Part shown: one piece after another, positions 27,520 to 36,559 of the stretch
Numbering within the stretch: the stretch's first letter is position 1
Layout: each line of letters opens with the position of its first letter
DNA from: Immundisolibacter sp049322795
GTDB lineage: Bacteria; Pseudomonadota; Gammaproteobacteria; Immundisolibacterales; Immundisolibacteraceae
Length of the DNA stretch: 64,000 bases
Reading direction: 5' to 3'
Assembly (NCBI GenBank): GCA_049322795.1
Contig: JBMOQH010000005.1
Coordinates: 93,527 to 157,526 of the forward strand
The notes under the pieces: generated by a model
The model's input: the letters and a program-made list of their open reading frames with translations, nothing else
Databases searched by the model: none
What the model was told of the DNA's origin: nothing
Made by a program: the position numbers and the translations under genes

Positions 27520-27663
27520 GCTCACCCCCGCCCCGTGCCGCGCGGGCCGGCCACGCCCACCGTGACCGTCCGGCCGCGCAACGGGTCGTGCCATGGTGCG
27601 GGCCGGGGACGGCCGCACCATGACCCGGGTCAGGCCACCCGGCCGGCGCGCGCGCCGGGCCCG

Positions 27664-30327
27664 TCAGGCGGCCGTTTTGACCGACGCCAGAATCTGCCGC
27701 AGCTCCGGCACGCAGGAGCCGCAGTTGGTGCCGGCCTTCAGTGCCGCGCCGATGGCCTGCGGGCTGTCGAGACCCTGCGCGGCGATGGCCTCGACGAGGG
27801 TGTTGAGGCCCACCTGAAAACAGGCGCACACCGTGCGCCCCGGGTCGGCGCCCGGCTCCGCCGGCAGACCGGCCAGCAGCGCCCGCCGCGCCGCGCCGTC
27901 GAAGGGCTGATCGAACCGCCCGGCCAGCCAGTCGTCGGCCAGCCAGTCGAGGTCCGTGCCGGCGAACAGCCCCAGCATGGCCCGCTCGCCGTCCAGTGCC
28001 AGCACGCGGCAGTCGCCGGCCGGGTCGGCATAGTCGAGCCACTGCCACCGCGCCGATGACGGGCCGGCCAGCGAGCCGGCCCAGGCGCGCACGTCCGCCG
28101 GCGCGGTCGCTGCGGCGATGCGGTAACGCCAGCCGCCGGCGACGCGGGCCCGGGCGAAGTAGTCGACGCCCTCCGGTCGCAGCGGCACGCGCGTCAGCAG
28201 TAGCGCCCGCCACGGCAGGGCGACCGGCACGACGCGCACCGGCGTCAGCTTGAACTGCGGCTGGCCGGACACGGGATCGCGCAGCGCGTCGACCAGCGCG
28301 TCGGCCGGCCCGGTGCTGGAAAACTGCCGGCTCCAGTGCATGGGCAGGAACACCTCGCCGGCGCGCAGGCCGTCGTCGATCGCCACCCGCGTGGTCAGGC
28401 TGCCGTGACGGCTTTCGACGCGCGCGAAGCCGCCGTCGGCAAGGCCGAGGCGCCCGGCATCGGCCGGGCTCACGTCCACCCGCGGCTCGGCGATGTGCCC
28501 GGACAGGCGCGCCGATTTGCCGGTGCGCGTCAGCGTATGCCAGTGGTCGCGCACGCGGCCGGTGTTGAGGATCAGCGGATAGGCCGCATCGGGTGCGTGT
28601 CCATCGCGTCGGCTGGCGCAGGCCAGCATCCGTGCCCGGCCGCCGGGCGTGTAGAAGCGGCCGTCGGCGCACAGGCGCGCCGTGCCCCGGCCGGTCGCCG
28701 CCGGCACCGGCCACTGCACCGGTTGAAGCGCGTCGTAGGCGGCGGCGTCGAGCCCGGCGAGGCCGCCGATGTCGAAATCGCGCCCGGCGGCGCCGGCGCG
28801 CGCCGACAGCCGCGCGTACTCGTCGAAGATGGCCGCGTCGCTGGCGTAATCGAAACCGCCAAAACCCAGCCGCTGCGCCACCTGGCTGAGCGCCCACCAG
28901 TCGGCCCGCGCATGCCCGGGCGCCGGCAGAAACGCCCGCTGGCGCGAGAGGCGGCGCTCGCTGTTGCTGACGGTGCCACTCTTCTCGCCCCAGGCCAGCG
29001 CCGGCAACAGGACGTGCGCCAGCGCCGTGGTGTCGGTATCGCGCACGCAGTCACTCACGACCACGTGCTCGCAGCGGGCCAGTGCCTGCCGGAAACGATC
29101 CGCCTGCGGCAGGCTGACCAGCGGGTTGGTGCCCATGATCCACAGCCAGCGCACCTGCCCGGCGTCGATGGCCTCGAACAGATCGACGGCCTTCAGGCCC
29201 GGCACGGCGCTGATCGGCCCGCTGCCCCAGAAGTCCTGCACCAGCGTGCGGTGCGCGGCGTTGGCGTAGTCGAGATGGCAGGCCAGGGTCGAGGCGAGGC
29301 CGCCCACCTCGCGCCCGCCCATGGCGTTCGGCTGGCCGGTGAACGACAGCGGCCCCATGCCGGGCTGGCCGATGCGGCCGGTGGCGAGGTGGCAGTTGAT
29401 GAGGGCGTTCACCTTGTCGGAGCCGGCGGCGGACTGGTTCACCCCCTGCGAGAACACCGTCACCACGCGCCGGGTGGCGGCGAACCAGTCGTACAGCCGC
29501 GCCACGTCGCCGGCCGGCAGGTCGCAGGCCGCCGCCACGGTGGCGACATCTGGCGCCTCGGCGCGCGCCTGCGCGAGCGCGGCGTCGAAGCCCTCCACGT
29601 GCGCGGCGACGTAGGCCGCGTCCACCGCGCCGCGCGCGGCGAGCGCCGCCAGCAGGCCGTTGAACAGCGCCACGTCGCTGCCCGGCGCCAGCGGCAGGTG
29701 CAGGTCGGCGATGTCGCAGGTGGGCGTGCGGCGCGGGTCGATCACCACCACCCGCAGGTCGGGCCGCGCCACCTTGGCGGCCCGGATGCGCTGGAACAGC
29801 ACCGGATGGCACCAGGCGGTGTTGCTGCCGACCAGCAGCAGCAGGTCGCACTGTTCGAGATCCTCGTAGCAGCCGGGCACGGTGTCCGCGCCGAAGGCCC
29901 GCACGTGACCGGCCACGGTGGAGGCCATGCACAGGCGCGAGTTGGTGTCGATGTTGTTGGCGCCGATGTAGCCCTTCATCAGCTTGTTGGCGACGTAGTA
30001 GTCCTCGTTCAGCAGCTGGCCGGAGACGTAGAACGCCACCGCCTGCGGCCCGTGCGCGGCGAGCGTCGCGCGCAGGCTGTCCGCCACGGCGTCGAGAGCC
30101 GCGTCCCAACTCGCCGGGCGGCCGTCGATCAGCGGTTCGAGCAGGCGGTCGTCGAGATCGAGCGTCTCGCCGAGCGCCGAGCCTTTCGAACACAGCCGCC
30201 CGAAGTTGGCCGGGTGCGCGGGGTCGCCCGCGATGGCCGCCCCGCCCTGCCCGTCCGGCGTGGCCAGCACGCCGCAGCCGACGCCGCAGTACGGGCAGGT
30301 CGTCCGCACGGGTACCTGCACGGGCAT
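27664..30327 (-). CDS. nasA: Assimilatory nitrate reductase catalytic subunit with C-terminal [2Fe-2S] domain
   Basis: 887 residues starting 2 bp after the nirD stop. The N-terminal 4Fe-4S motif is CPYCGVGCG (Cys11, Cys14, Cys18) with a distal CSKG. The molybdopterin regions follow (LCMASTVAGHVRAFGADTVPGCYED, key Cys in the Mo-binding loop; GNPL-like GTNPLVSLP). The last 55 residues are a BFD-like [2Fe-2S] domain with CACFQV and CGSCVPEL. It reduces nitrate to nitrite in the cytoplasm, using the NirB/NirD system next door for the following step. No TAT signal is present, which fits the assimilatory type. No nitrate transporter gene lies in the window. Confidence 0.93.
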   Translation of the reverse strand: MPVQVPVRTTCPYCGVGCGVLATPDGQGGAAIAGDPAHPANFGRLCSKGSALGETLDLDDRLLEPLIDGRPASWDAALDAVADSLRATLAAHGPQAVAFYVSGQLLNEDYYVANKLMKGYIGANNIDTNSRLCMASTVAGHVRAFGADTVPGCYEDLEQCDLLLLVGSNTAWCHPVLFQRIRAAKVARPDLRVVVIDPRRTPTCDIADLHLPLAPGSDVALFNGLLAALAARGAVDAAYVAAHVEGFDAALAQARAEAPDVATVAAACDLPAGDVARLYDWFAATRRVVTVFSQGVNQSAAGSDKVNALINCHLATGRIGQPGMGPLSFTGQPNAMGGREVGGLASTLACHLDYANAAHRTLVQDFWGSGPISAVPGLKAVDLFEAIDAGQVRWLWIMGTNPLVSLPQADRFRQALARCEHVVVSDCVRDTDTTALAHVLLPALAWGEKSGTVSNSERRLSRQRAFLPAPGHARADWWALSQVAQRLGFGGFDYASDAAIFDEYARLSARAGAAGRDFDIGGLAGLDAAAYDALQPVQWPVPAATGRGTARLCADGRFYTPGGRARMLACASRRDGHAPDAAYPLILNTGRVRDHWHTLTRTGKSARLSGHIAEPRVDVSPADAGRLGLADGGFARVESRHGSLTTRVAIDDGLRAGEVFLPMHWSRQFSSTGPADALVDALRDPVSGQPQFKLTPVRVVPVALPWRALLLTRVPLRPEGVDYFARARVAGGWRYRIAAATAPADVRAWAGSLAGPSSARWQWLDYADPAGDCRVLALDGERAMLGLFAGTDLDWLADDWLAGRFDQPFDGAARRALLAGLPAEPGADPGRTVCACFQVGLNTLVEAIAAQGLDSPQAIGAALKAGTNCGSCVPELRQILASVKTAA

Positions 30328-30329
30328 CG

Positions 30330-30674
30330 TCACGGCAGCGCCACCCACACCCGATCGCCGTCGATGCGCACCGGATACGCCGCCACCTGCACCGCCGGGT
30401 CTTCCAGACACTGGCCGTCGCTGAGGCGGAAATGCTGCTTGTACAGCGGCGATGCCACCACCAGCGCGCCGCCGAGGTCGCCGACGATGCCGCGCGCGAG
30501 CACCGCCGCCTCGCCGAGCGGATCCCAGTTGTCGAGCGCGTAGACGGCCGGCGCTTCGGCCGGCAGATGGAACAGCGCCACCTGCCGGGCGCCGACCCGG
30601 GCGGCGATGCCGGCGTTGTGCGGCAGATCGTCGAGGCCGCAGACCTCGACCCAGTTGCTGGTTTCTTGTTTCAT
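30330..30674 (-). CDS. nirD: Nitrite reductase small subunit
   Basis: About 114 residues from the ATG giving MKQETSNWVEVC; an in-frame ATG at 30695 would add 7 residues and overlap the nirB stop. It is a Rieske-like ferredoxin fold without the cysteine/histidine ligands, as is usual for NirD. Conserved stretches are ALDNWDPLGEAAVLARGIVGD, ASPLYKQHFRLSDGQC and the terminal VRIDGDRVWV. It partners NirB in NADH-dependent nitrite reduction to ammonium. Tight spacing on both sides indicates a nirB-nirD-nasA operon. Confidence 0.92.
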   Translation of the reverse strand: MKQETSNWVEVCGLDDLPHNAGIAARVGARQVALFHLPAEAPAVYALDNWDPLGEAAVLARGIVGDLGGALVVASPLYKQHFRLSDGQCLEDPAVQVAAYPVRIDGDRVWVALP

Positions 30675-30687
30675 GACCAGGGCTGCC

Positions 30688-33600
30688 TCAGACATTCTCC
30701 GCCACCTCGGTGGGCCGCTCGTCGGCACGCGCCGGGCGCACCTGGCCGCGCTCGCGCACCATCTGGATGGTCTCGTCCGGGGTGTCGCTATTGACGAAGG
30801 GCCGGAACCGGCGCAGGCGCTCGGGGTCGTCCAGCGTCTTCTTCCACTCGCACTCGTAGGTGTCGATGACGTGGCCCATCTGCGCCTCGAGTTCGGCGGC
30901 GATGCCGAGGCGGTCGTCGATGACCACTTCCCGCAGGTAGTCGATGCCGCCCTCGAGGTTCTCCATCCACACCGAGGTGCGCTGCAGGCGGTCGGCGCTC
31001 TTGATGTAGAACATCAGGAAGCGGTCGATGTAGCGGATCAGGGTGGAGGTATCGAGGCCGGTGGCGAACAGGTCGGCGTGGCGCGGCTTCATGCCGCCGT
31101 TGCCGCACAGATACAGGTTCCAGCCGTGCTCGGTGGCGATGACGCCGACGTCCTTGCCCTGCGCCTCCGCGCACTCGCGCGTGCAGCCGGACACGGCGAA
31201 CTTGAGCTTGTGCGGCGAGCGCAGGCCCTTGTAGCGCTCCTCGAGCAGGATGGCGAGACCGACGCTGTCGTCCACGCCGTAGCGGCACCAGGTGCTGCCG
31301 ACGCAGGATTTGACCGTGCGCAGCGCCTTGGCGTAGGCGTGGCCGGACTCGAAGCCGGCGTCCACCAGCCGCTTCCAGATGGCCGGCAGCTGCTCCAGGC
31401 GCGCGCCGAACAGGTCGATGCGCTGGCCGCCGGTGATCTTGGTGTAGAGGTCGAACTCCTTGGCCACCGCGCCCAGCACGATCAGCTTGTCGGGCGTGAT
31501 CTCGCCGCCCGGCACGCGCGGCACCACCGAGTAGGTGCCGTCCTTCTGGATGTTGGCCAGAAAGCGGTCGTTGCTGTCCTGCAGGCCCTCGTGGGCGGGC
31601 TTCAGCACGTACTCGTTCCAGCAGGCGGCCAGGATGGAGGCCACCGCCGGCTTGCAGATGTCGCAGCCGCGCCCGCGGCCGTGTTTGTCGAGCAGCTCGT
31701 CGAAGGTACGCAGCTGCCCCACGCGCACCAGCTGGTACAGGTCCTGTCGCGTGTAGGGAAAGTGCTCGCAGATGTCGGTGTTGACGGCGAGGCCGCGCTT
31801 CTTGAGCTCCACCTCCAGCAGGGACTTCACCAGCGGCACGCAGCCGCCGCAGCCGGTGCCGGCCTTGGTGCAGGTCTTGAGCTCGCCGACGGTGGTGCAG
31901 CCCTCGTCGATGGCGGCCACGATGGCGCCCTTGCTCACGTCGTGACAGGAACAGATCTGCGCCGTGGCGGGCAGCTTGTCCGGACCGAACGCCGGCTTGC
32001 CGCCGGCATCGGGCAGGATCAGCCCCTGCGGCTGCGGCGGCAGCTCGATGTCGTTCAGACAAAACTGAAGGAGGTTGCCGTAGTCGCTGGCGTCGCCCAC
32101 CAGCACCGCACCCAGCAGCTGCTTGCCGTCGGCGTCGACGACGATCTTCTTGTACACGCCGGCCAGATCGTCCTGGTAGGTGTAGCAGAGCGCGCCCGGC
32201 GTTTTGGCGTGCGCGTCGCCGATGCTGCCGACGTCCACTCCGAGCAGTTTCAGTTTGGTGCTCATGTCGGCGCCGGTGAAGGCGGCCTGCCCACCGCACA
32301 GGCCGGCCGCCACCACCTTGGCCATCTGGTAGCCCGGCGCCACGAGACCAAAAATGCGCCCGGCCCACAGCGCGCACTCGCCGATGGCGTAGATGTCGGG
32401 ATCGGACGTGCGGCACTGGTCGTCGACGACGATGCCGCCGCGTTCGCCGACCTCGAGCCCGCAGGCCCGCGCCAGCTCGTCGCGCGGCCTGATGCCGGCC
32501 GAGAAGACGATGAGATCGGTTTCCAGATGCCCGCCGTCGGCGAACTCCATGCGGTGGCGGCAGGCTTCGCCGTCCACGATCTCGCGCGTATTGCGCCCGG
32601 TGTGCACGCGCACGCCGAGCGCCTCGATCTTGCGCCGCAGCAGCGCGCCGCCGCCGGCGTCGAGCTGCACCGCCATCAGCTGCGGCGCGAACTCGACCAC
32701 GTGCGCCTCGAGGCCGAGCGACTTCAGCGCATTGGCCGCTTCGAGACCCAGCAAGCCACCGCCCACCACCACGCCGACACGCGCGCCCTGCGCCGCCTCC
32801 CGGATGGCGTCGAGGTCGTCCAGCGTGCGGTACACGAAGCAGCCCGGCCGCTCGCGGCCCGGCACCGGCGGCACGAACGGATACGAGCCGCTCGCGATGA
32901 CCAACTTGTCGTAGGGCAGCGTGTCGCCGGCCGCCGTGGTCACCGTGCGCGCCGCGCGGTCGATGCCCGTCACCGCCGTGGCGGTGCGCAGCTCGAAACC
33001 GTGCTCGGCGTAGAACGCCGGCGTGGTCAGCGACAGCTCGTCCGCCGTCTTGTCGCCGAAGTACTCCGACAGGTGCACGCGGTCGTAGGCCGGGCGGGTT
33101 TCCTCGCCGCACACGGTCAGCGCGAAGCGGTCGGGCGCCGTTTCGGCCAGGGTGTCGACCAGATGCTGGCCGACCATGCCGTTGCCGATCACCACCACAC
33201 GGGTCTTTTGCATGGGTTTGTCCTCACAGGAAAAAGCGTTGTCGCCCGCCGTCAGCAGCGGCTCGGCCAGCGCCCGGCCGAAGGCCAGCACGCGGCGAGC
33301 GGCCGAGACGTCGGTCCGGTCGTCGATGAGTTGCCTGAACCAGGCGCCGTCGGCGACGTCGCCCACCAGCACGGCGCCGGCGAGGCGGCCGTGGTCGAGA
33401 TTCAGACGCCGGTACACGCCGGCGGCGGGATCGCGCAGCACCAGCGCCTCGCCGTCCGCGGCCTCGATGTCGCCGGTCGAGAACACGTCGATGCCGCTCA
33501 CCTTGAGCTGGGCAGACACCCGCGAGCCGGCGTAGACGGCGTCGCTCTCGCCCGCCATTCGGCGCGCCCACACCGTGGCCTGCTCGTACAGCGGCGCCAC

Positions 33601-34467
33601 CAGGCCGTAGGTGACGCCGCGGTGTTCGGCGCACTCGCCGAGCGCATCGATCAGCGCGTCCGACGTGGCCAGGGCGTCGTCCACCAGCACGCCGCGATTG
33701 CAGGCGAGCCCGGCCTCGCGGGCCAGCTCCGCCCGCGGGCTGATGCCGATGGCGAACACTACCAACCGCGCCGGAACGAGGCGGCCGTCCTCGAGCTCGA
33801 CCGCTTCGACATGGTGCTCGCCGCGCAGCGCCGTGCTGCGGGCGGACAGTTCAAAGCGGATGCCGCGGCCTTCGAGATCGCGCTGCACGACGCTTGCGGC
33901 TTCGGCGTCGAGCTGGCGGTTCAGGAGATGACCCGCCGCATGCAGCACGGTCACGTCCATGCCCTGGCGGGCGAGGCCGACGGCGGTTTCAAGGCCCAGC
34001 AGGCCGCCGCCCACCACCACCGCCGGGCCGCCCGCCGCGCACTGCGCCTGCAGTTGCTGCAGGTGGGCCAGCGTGCGAAAGGCGATCACGCCCGGGAGGT
34101 GGGCGCCCGTGAGTTCAGGGCGCACCGCGCGCGCGCCGGTGGCGATCAGCAGGCGGTCATAGGACAGCGTCTGCCCATCGCCCAGGCGCAACGTACGGGC
34201 GGCGCGGTCGATGGCCGTCACCGGCTGGCCGGTGATCGTCTCGACGCCGTGTTGGGCCAAGTCGTGCGGCGACGCCAGCACCAAGCCTTCGGCGGGCACG
34301 TCCCCGGCCAGCGCGGCGGACAGCAGCACGCGGTTGTAGGTGGCGCCCGGCTCGTCGCCGACGACGGTGAGCCGGTACCGCTGCGGTGCACGCGTGAGCA
34401 GCTCGTCCACGGCGCGCCGCGCGGCCATGCCGTTGCCAATCACGATCAGATGGGGGCGTTCGTCCAT
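30688..34467 (-). CDS. nirB: NirB nitrite reductase large subunit fused to an N-terminal second flavoprotein module
   Basis: 1259 residues in one uninterrupted frame. Residues 1-418 form an FAD/NAD(P) oxidoreductase module (VIGNGMAARRAVDEL, VVVGGGLLGLETAVGLARQG, VSGIDVFSTGD). Residue 419 is the normal NirB start (MQKTRVVVIGNGMVGQ), preceded by GAGGA at 7-nt spacing. From there the 841-residue NirB order is complete: FAD/NADH domain, two BFD [2Fe-2S] units (CSCHDV, CGGCVP; CDICKPAV), ferredoxin-like repeats, and the siroheme/4Fe-4S motif with CVGSTWCRYG and SGCTRECAEAQGKDVG. No stop separates the modules, so the first cannot end before NirB; a free NirB could still start internally at 33213. 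Reaction: NADH-dependent reduction of nitrite to ammonium. Confidence 0.9.
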   Translation of the reverse strand: MDERPHLIVIGNGMAARRAVDELLTRAPQRYRLTVVGDEPGATYNRVLLSAALAGDVPAEGLVLASPHDLAQHGVETITGQPVTAIDRAARTLRLGDGQTLSYDRLLIATGARAVRPELTGAHLPGVIAFRTLAHLQQLQAQCAAGGPAVVVGGGLLGLETAVGLARQGMDVTVLHAAGHLLNRQLDAEAASVVQRDLEGRGIRFELSARSTALRGEHHVEAVELEDGRLVPARLVVFAIGISPRAELAREAGLACNRGVLVDDALATSDALIDALGECAEHRGVTYGLVAPLYEQATVWARRMAGESDAVYAGSRVSAQLKVSGIDVFSTGDIEAADGEALVLRDPAAGVYRRLNLDHGRLAGAVLVGDVADGAWFRQLIDDRTDVSAARRVLAFGRALAEPLLTAGDNAFSCEDKPMQKTRVVVIGNGMVGQHLVDTLAETAPDRFALTVCGEETRPAYDRVHLSEYFGDKTADELSLTTPAFYAEHGFELRTATAVTGIDRAARTVTTAAGDTLPYDKLVIASGSYPFVPPVPGRERPGCFVYRTLDDLDAIREAAQGARVGVVVGGGLLGLEAANALKSLGLEAHVVEFAPQLMAVQLDAGGGALLRRKIEALGVRVHTGRNTREIVDGEACRHRMEFADGGHLETDLIVFSAGIRPRDELARACGLEVGERGGIVVDDQCRTSDPDIYAIGECALWAGRIFGLVAPGYQMAKVVAAGLCGGQAAFTGADMSTKLKLLGVDVGSIGDAHAKTPGALCYTYQDDLAGVYKKIVVDADGKQLLGAVLVGDASDYGNLLQFCLNDIELPPQPQGLILPDAGGKPAFGPDKLPATAQICSCHDVSKGAIVAAIDEGCTTVGELKTCTKAGTGCGGCVPLVKSLLEVELKKRGLAVNTDICEHFPYTRQDLYQLVRVGQLRTFDELLDKHGRGRGCDICKPAVASILAACWNEYVLKPAHEGLQDSNDRFLANIQKDGTYSVVPRVPGGEITPDKLIVLGAVAKEFDLYTKITGGQRIDLFGARLEQLPAIWKRLVDAGFESGHAYAKALRTVKSCVGSTWCRYGVDDSVGLAILLEERYKGLRSPHKLKFAVSGCTRECAEAQGKDVGVIATEHGWNLYLCGNGGMKPRHADLFATGLDTSTLIRYIDRFLMFYIKSADRLQRTSVWMENLEGGIDYLREVVIDDRLGIAAELEAQMGHVIDTYECEWKKTLDDPERLRRFRPFVNSDTPDETIQMVRERGQVRPARADERPTEVAENV

Positions 34468-34702
34468 GTCGTCGGGTTCAAGCGCGCAACACCAGCCCCG
34501 GCACCGGCCGGGACACCTGTTTCGGCTCACCCACGTTGGCGAACACAAGCCGCCCCGTCGTTGGGGCGTTTTTCAGCCTGACGCCCACCTCGGGGCACGT
34601 CTTGGGCTGCCTGTGGCGGTGATGGCCTCGATGGACCGGCCCGCCGGAAACACGACCGACCTTCGGCAGCCCAAAGGGTCGGCGTTCAATTACCGCCCTT
34701 AC
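34468..34702 (-). promoter_or_regulatory. Leader of the nirB operon with ANTAR-type hexaloop hairpin
   Basis: 235 bp between nasS and nirB. Read on the minus strand, GCCCC-AACGAC-GGGGC (centred at 34559) closes a six-base loop with A at position 1 and G at position 4, the signature of NasR/NasT-type ANTAR targets. Just upstream, ACG(T)GCCC-CGAGGT-GGGCGT is a candidate first hairpin, though its loop begins with C. A further 10-bp inverted repeat TTGGGCTGCC/GGCAGCCCAA spans about 75 bp. A terminator with a clear T-run was not found on this strand. Because NasT is encoded upstream, regulation by antitermination is likely but inferred. Confidence 0.55.
34551..34573 (+). terminator. Terminator-shaped hairpin, plus-strand orientation
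   Basis: CGCCCC-GTCGTT-GGGGCG followed by TTTTT on the plus strand. No plus-strand gene reads into it, so it may stop antisense transcription, or be a coincidental property of the leader hairpin described for the minus strand. Confidence 0.35.
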
Positions 34703-35926
34703 TTAAGCAAGATTGACACCAAGATCGGCTGGATCGAACACCGCGCCATCGATGAAGCGGTCCGCTCCGAGTGTTACCGTGGCCTTGCCCTCACCCAGCT
34801 TCCATTCGCCGCGGTGCCCACCCTCGGCCTTCATGTCGACCGCCGGCACGGCAATCCCCAGGCGCGCCACGGCCCGGCGGTAGATGTCCGGGCGATACAC
34901 CGTCTGCGCCGTCGCCAGCAGATCGCAGCCGGCCGGCAACTGCCCCCAGCGCTGCATCTGCTGCAACATCCAAAGCGCGTGCGAGCGCCATGGGAAGGTC
35001 GCCGCGTAGCGGTAGAACGAGTGAAATTCCGGCACCTCGCGGCGCGTGCCGCGCGCGTCGACGGTAAGTTCGCCGAGCAGCGATGCCGTCACCACATCCA
35101 AAGGCAGGTCGAGATAGGTCGGCCCGGCCAGCAGCCGCGCCGCCTCGCGGCGGTTGTCGGCGCTTTCGTCCAGCCATCGCGCCGCTTCGACCAACGCGGC
35201 AATCAGCGCGGCGTGGGTGCCGGGATAACGCTGCGCCCAAGTCGCGGACACCGCCAGCACCTTCTCTGGCGCGTTGTTCCAGATGTCGTGACCGGCGGCG
35301 ACGATGCGGCCGATGCCATCGTGCACGGCCAGCGAGTTCCAGGGCTCGCCGACGCAGTAGCCGTAGATGTCGCCCTGGCGCAGGCGCGTCACCATCTGCG
35401 GCGGTGGCACCACCACCAGCCGCACGTCCCGGTCCGGGTCGATGCCACCAGCCGCCAGCCAGTAGCGCAGCAGATAGGTGTGGTTCGACGCCGGATAGAC
35501 AGTGGCGAACGTGAGTGGATCGGCACCGGCCCCGCGCCGGCGCTCGATGACCCGCAACAGCGCCTGGGCTGTCACCGGCTCGTCCGCGGCCGCCGCCTGC
35601 ATCTCCCGGTACAGATTGTCCGCCACGGTGATGGCGTTGCCGCCCAGCCCAAGGCTCAGCGCGGCCACCAGGCGCTGCGGGACCCCTTCCATGCCCAGCG
35701 TGCAGGCCAGGGCCATCGGCGCCAGCAAGTGCGCGCCATCCAGGTGACCCACCGCCAGCTTGTCGCGCAGGGTGGCCCACGATGGCTGGCGCGCCAACGT
35801 CACGTCCAGCCCATAGCGCTCGAAATGGCCACGCTCCAGCGCCACGATCAGCGGCGCGGCGTCGGTGAGCGGGATGTAACCCAGGTGGACCCGCGACAAC
35901 TCGGGCGACGGCGGGGTCGGGCTCAT
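34703..35926 (-). CDS. nasS: NasS-type cytoplasmic nitrate/nitrite sensor (NrtA-like fold)
   Basis: 407 residues. The sequence follows the NrtA/CmpA periplasmic-binding-protein pattern (VHLGYIPLTDAAPLIVALERG, GYCVGEPWN, ELTVDARGTRREVPEFHSFYR) but has no signal peptide, which identifies the cytoplasmic sensor NasS rather than a transporter subunit. NasS holds NasT inactive until nitrate or nitrite binds (known for NasS/NasT systems). It starts within the nasT stop (ATGA overlap), so stoichiometric coupled translation is expected. The downstream nirB leader is the probable regulatory target. Confidence 0.87.
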   Translation of the reverse strand: MSPTPPSPELSRVHLGYIPLTDAAPLIVALERGHFERYGLDVTLARQPSWATLRDKLAVGHLDGAHLLAPMALACTLGMEGVPQRLVAALSLGLGGNAITVADNLYREMQAAAADEPVTAQALLRVIERRRGAGADPLTFATVYPASNHTYLLRYWLAAGGIDPDRDVRLVVVPPPQMVTRLRQGDIYGYCVGEPWNSLAVHDGIGRIVAAGHDIWNNAPEKVLAVSATWAQRYPGTHAALIAALVEAARWLDESADNRREAARLLAGPTYLDLPLDVVTASLLGELTVDARGTRREVPEFHSFYRYAATFPWRSHALWMLQQMQRWGQLPAGCDLLATAQTVYRPDIYRRAVARLGIAVPAVDMKAEGGHRGEWKLGEGKATVTLGADRFIDGAVFDPADLGVNLA

Positions 35927-36513
35927 TTGAACAGTTCCGCGGTGTCGATCACGCCCTGGGCGATCTCGGCGATGGTCTTGTTCTGGTCCATGGCCAGCTT
36001 GCGCAGCGCGTGATAAGCGTCGTTCTCGTTGCGTCCGCCGCGCGCCATGAGGATGCCCTTGGCGCGCTCGACCAGCTTTCTGTGCGCAAGACTGGTGCGT
36101 GCCTGCACCAATTCGTTCTGCAACGATGCGTACTGGCGAAAACGCGCGATGGCGACGTCCACCACCGCCCGCACCCGCCCCGGGCTGAGCCCGTCCACCA
36201 CATAGGCACTGACCCCGGCCTCGATCGCCTCGCGGATGGTGTCGGTGTCCGAGCTGCTGGCGAACATCACCACCGGATGCGGGTTGTCGCGGGACAGGCA
36301 GCGCATGTGTTCGAGGATGTCGCGGTCCGGCGACTCGAGGTCGATGATCACCACATCCGGTGCGCACGAGGTCACGGCGCGGATCAGGCCGTCAGCAGTG
36401 GCCAGCTCGGCCACCACCACCAGCCCAGCCCCCGCCAGCGCGCCCGCGACCAGCGCGCGGCGCTCGGGGTCGTCGTCGACCAGCATGACGCGCAAAGGGG
36501 ACAGGGACATCAT
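35923..36513 (-). CDS. nasT: NasT-type ANTAR antiterminator response regulator
   Basis: 196 residues from the first of two adjacent ATG codons. The receiver domain (RVMLVDDDPERR, phosphoacceptor-like Asp in VVIIDLESP) is followed by an ANTAR RNA-binding domain with RKLVERAKGILMARGG and AYHALRKLAMDQNKTIAEIAQ. NasT binds paired hairpins in leader RNA and prevents termination when released by NasS. A sigma-54-like promoter lies 21-32 bp beyond the predicted transcript start. The frame remains open upstream into transposase-derived DNA, but that extension is not credible. Confidence 0.9.
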   Translation of the reverse strand: MMSLSPLRVMLVDDDPERRALVAGALAGAGLVVVAELATADGLIRAVTSCAPDVVIIDLESPDRDILEHMRCLSRDNPHPVVMFASSSDTDTIREAIEAGVSAYVVDGLSPGRVRAVVDVAIARFRQYASLQNELVQARTSLAHRKLVERAKGILMARGGRNENDAYHALRKLAMDQNKTIAEIAQGVIDTAELFK

Positions 36514-36544
36514 CGTCGGGGGTGGGAGGGTGCAAGCGGCATAA

Positions 36545-36559
36545 GCAGGCGTCGTGCCA
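36545..36559 (-). promoter_or_regulatory. Sigma-54 type -24/-12 promoter for nasT-nasS
   Basis: On the minus strand the sequence TGGCACGACGCCTGC has GG and GC separated by exactly 10 bp, the invariant spacing of RpoN promoters, with TGGCAC matching the -24 consensus. Transcription would begin near 36534 and leave about 20 bp before the nasT ATG. RpoN/NtrC control of nitrate assimilation is known in other bacteria. No NtrC site was identified; upstream DNA is transposase remnant and cassette array. Confidence 0.5.

Noticed and set aside
34551..34573. Plus-strand hairpin with T-run taken as proof of a plus-strand gene end
   Set aside because: No plus-strand gene lies upstream; the structure is better explained as part of the minus-strand nirB leader.
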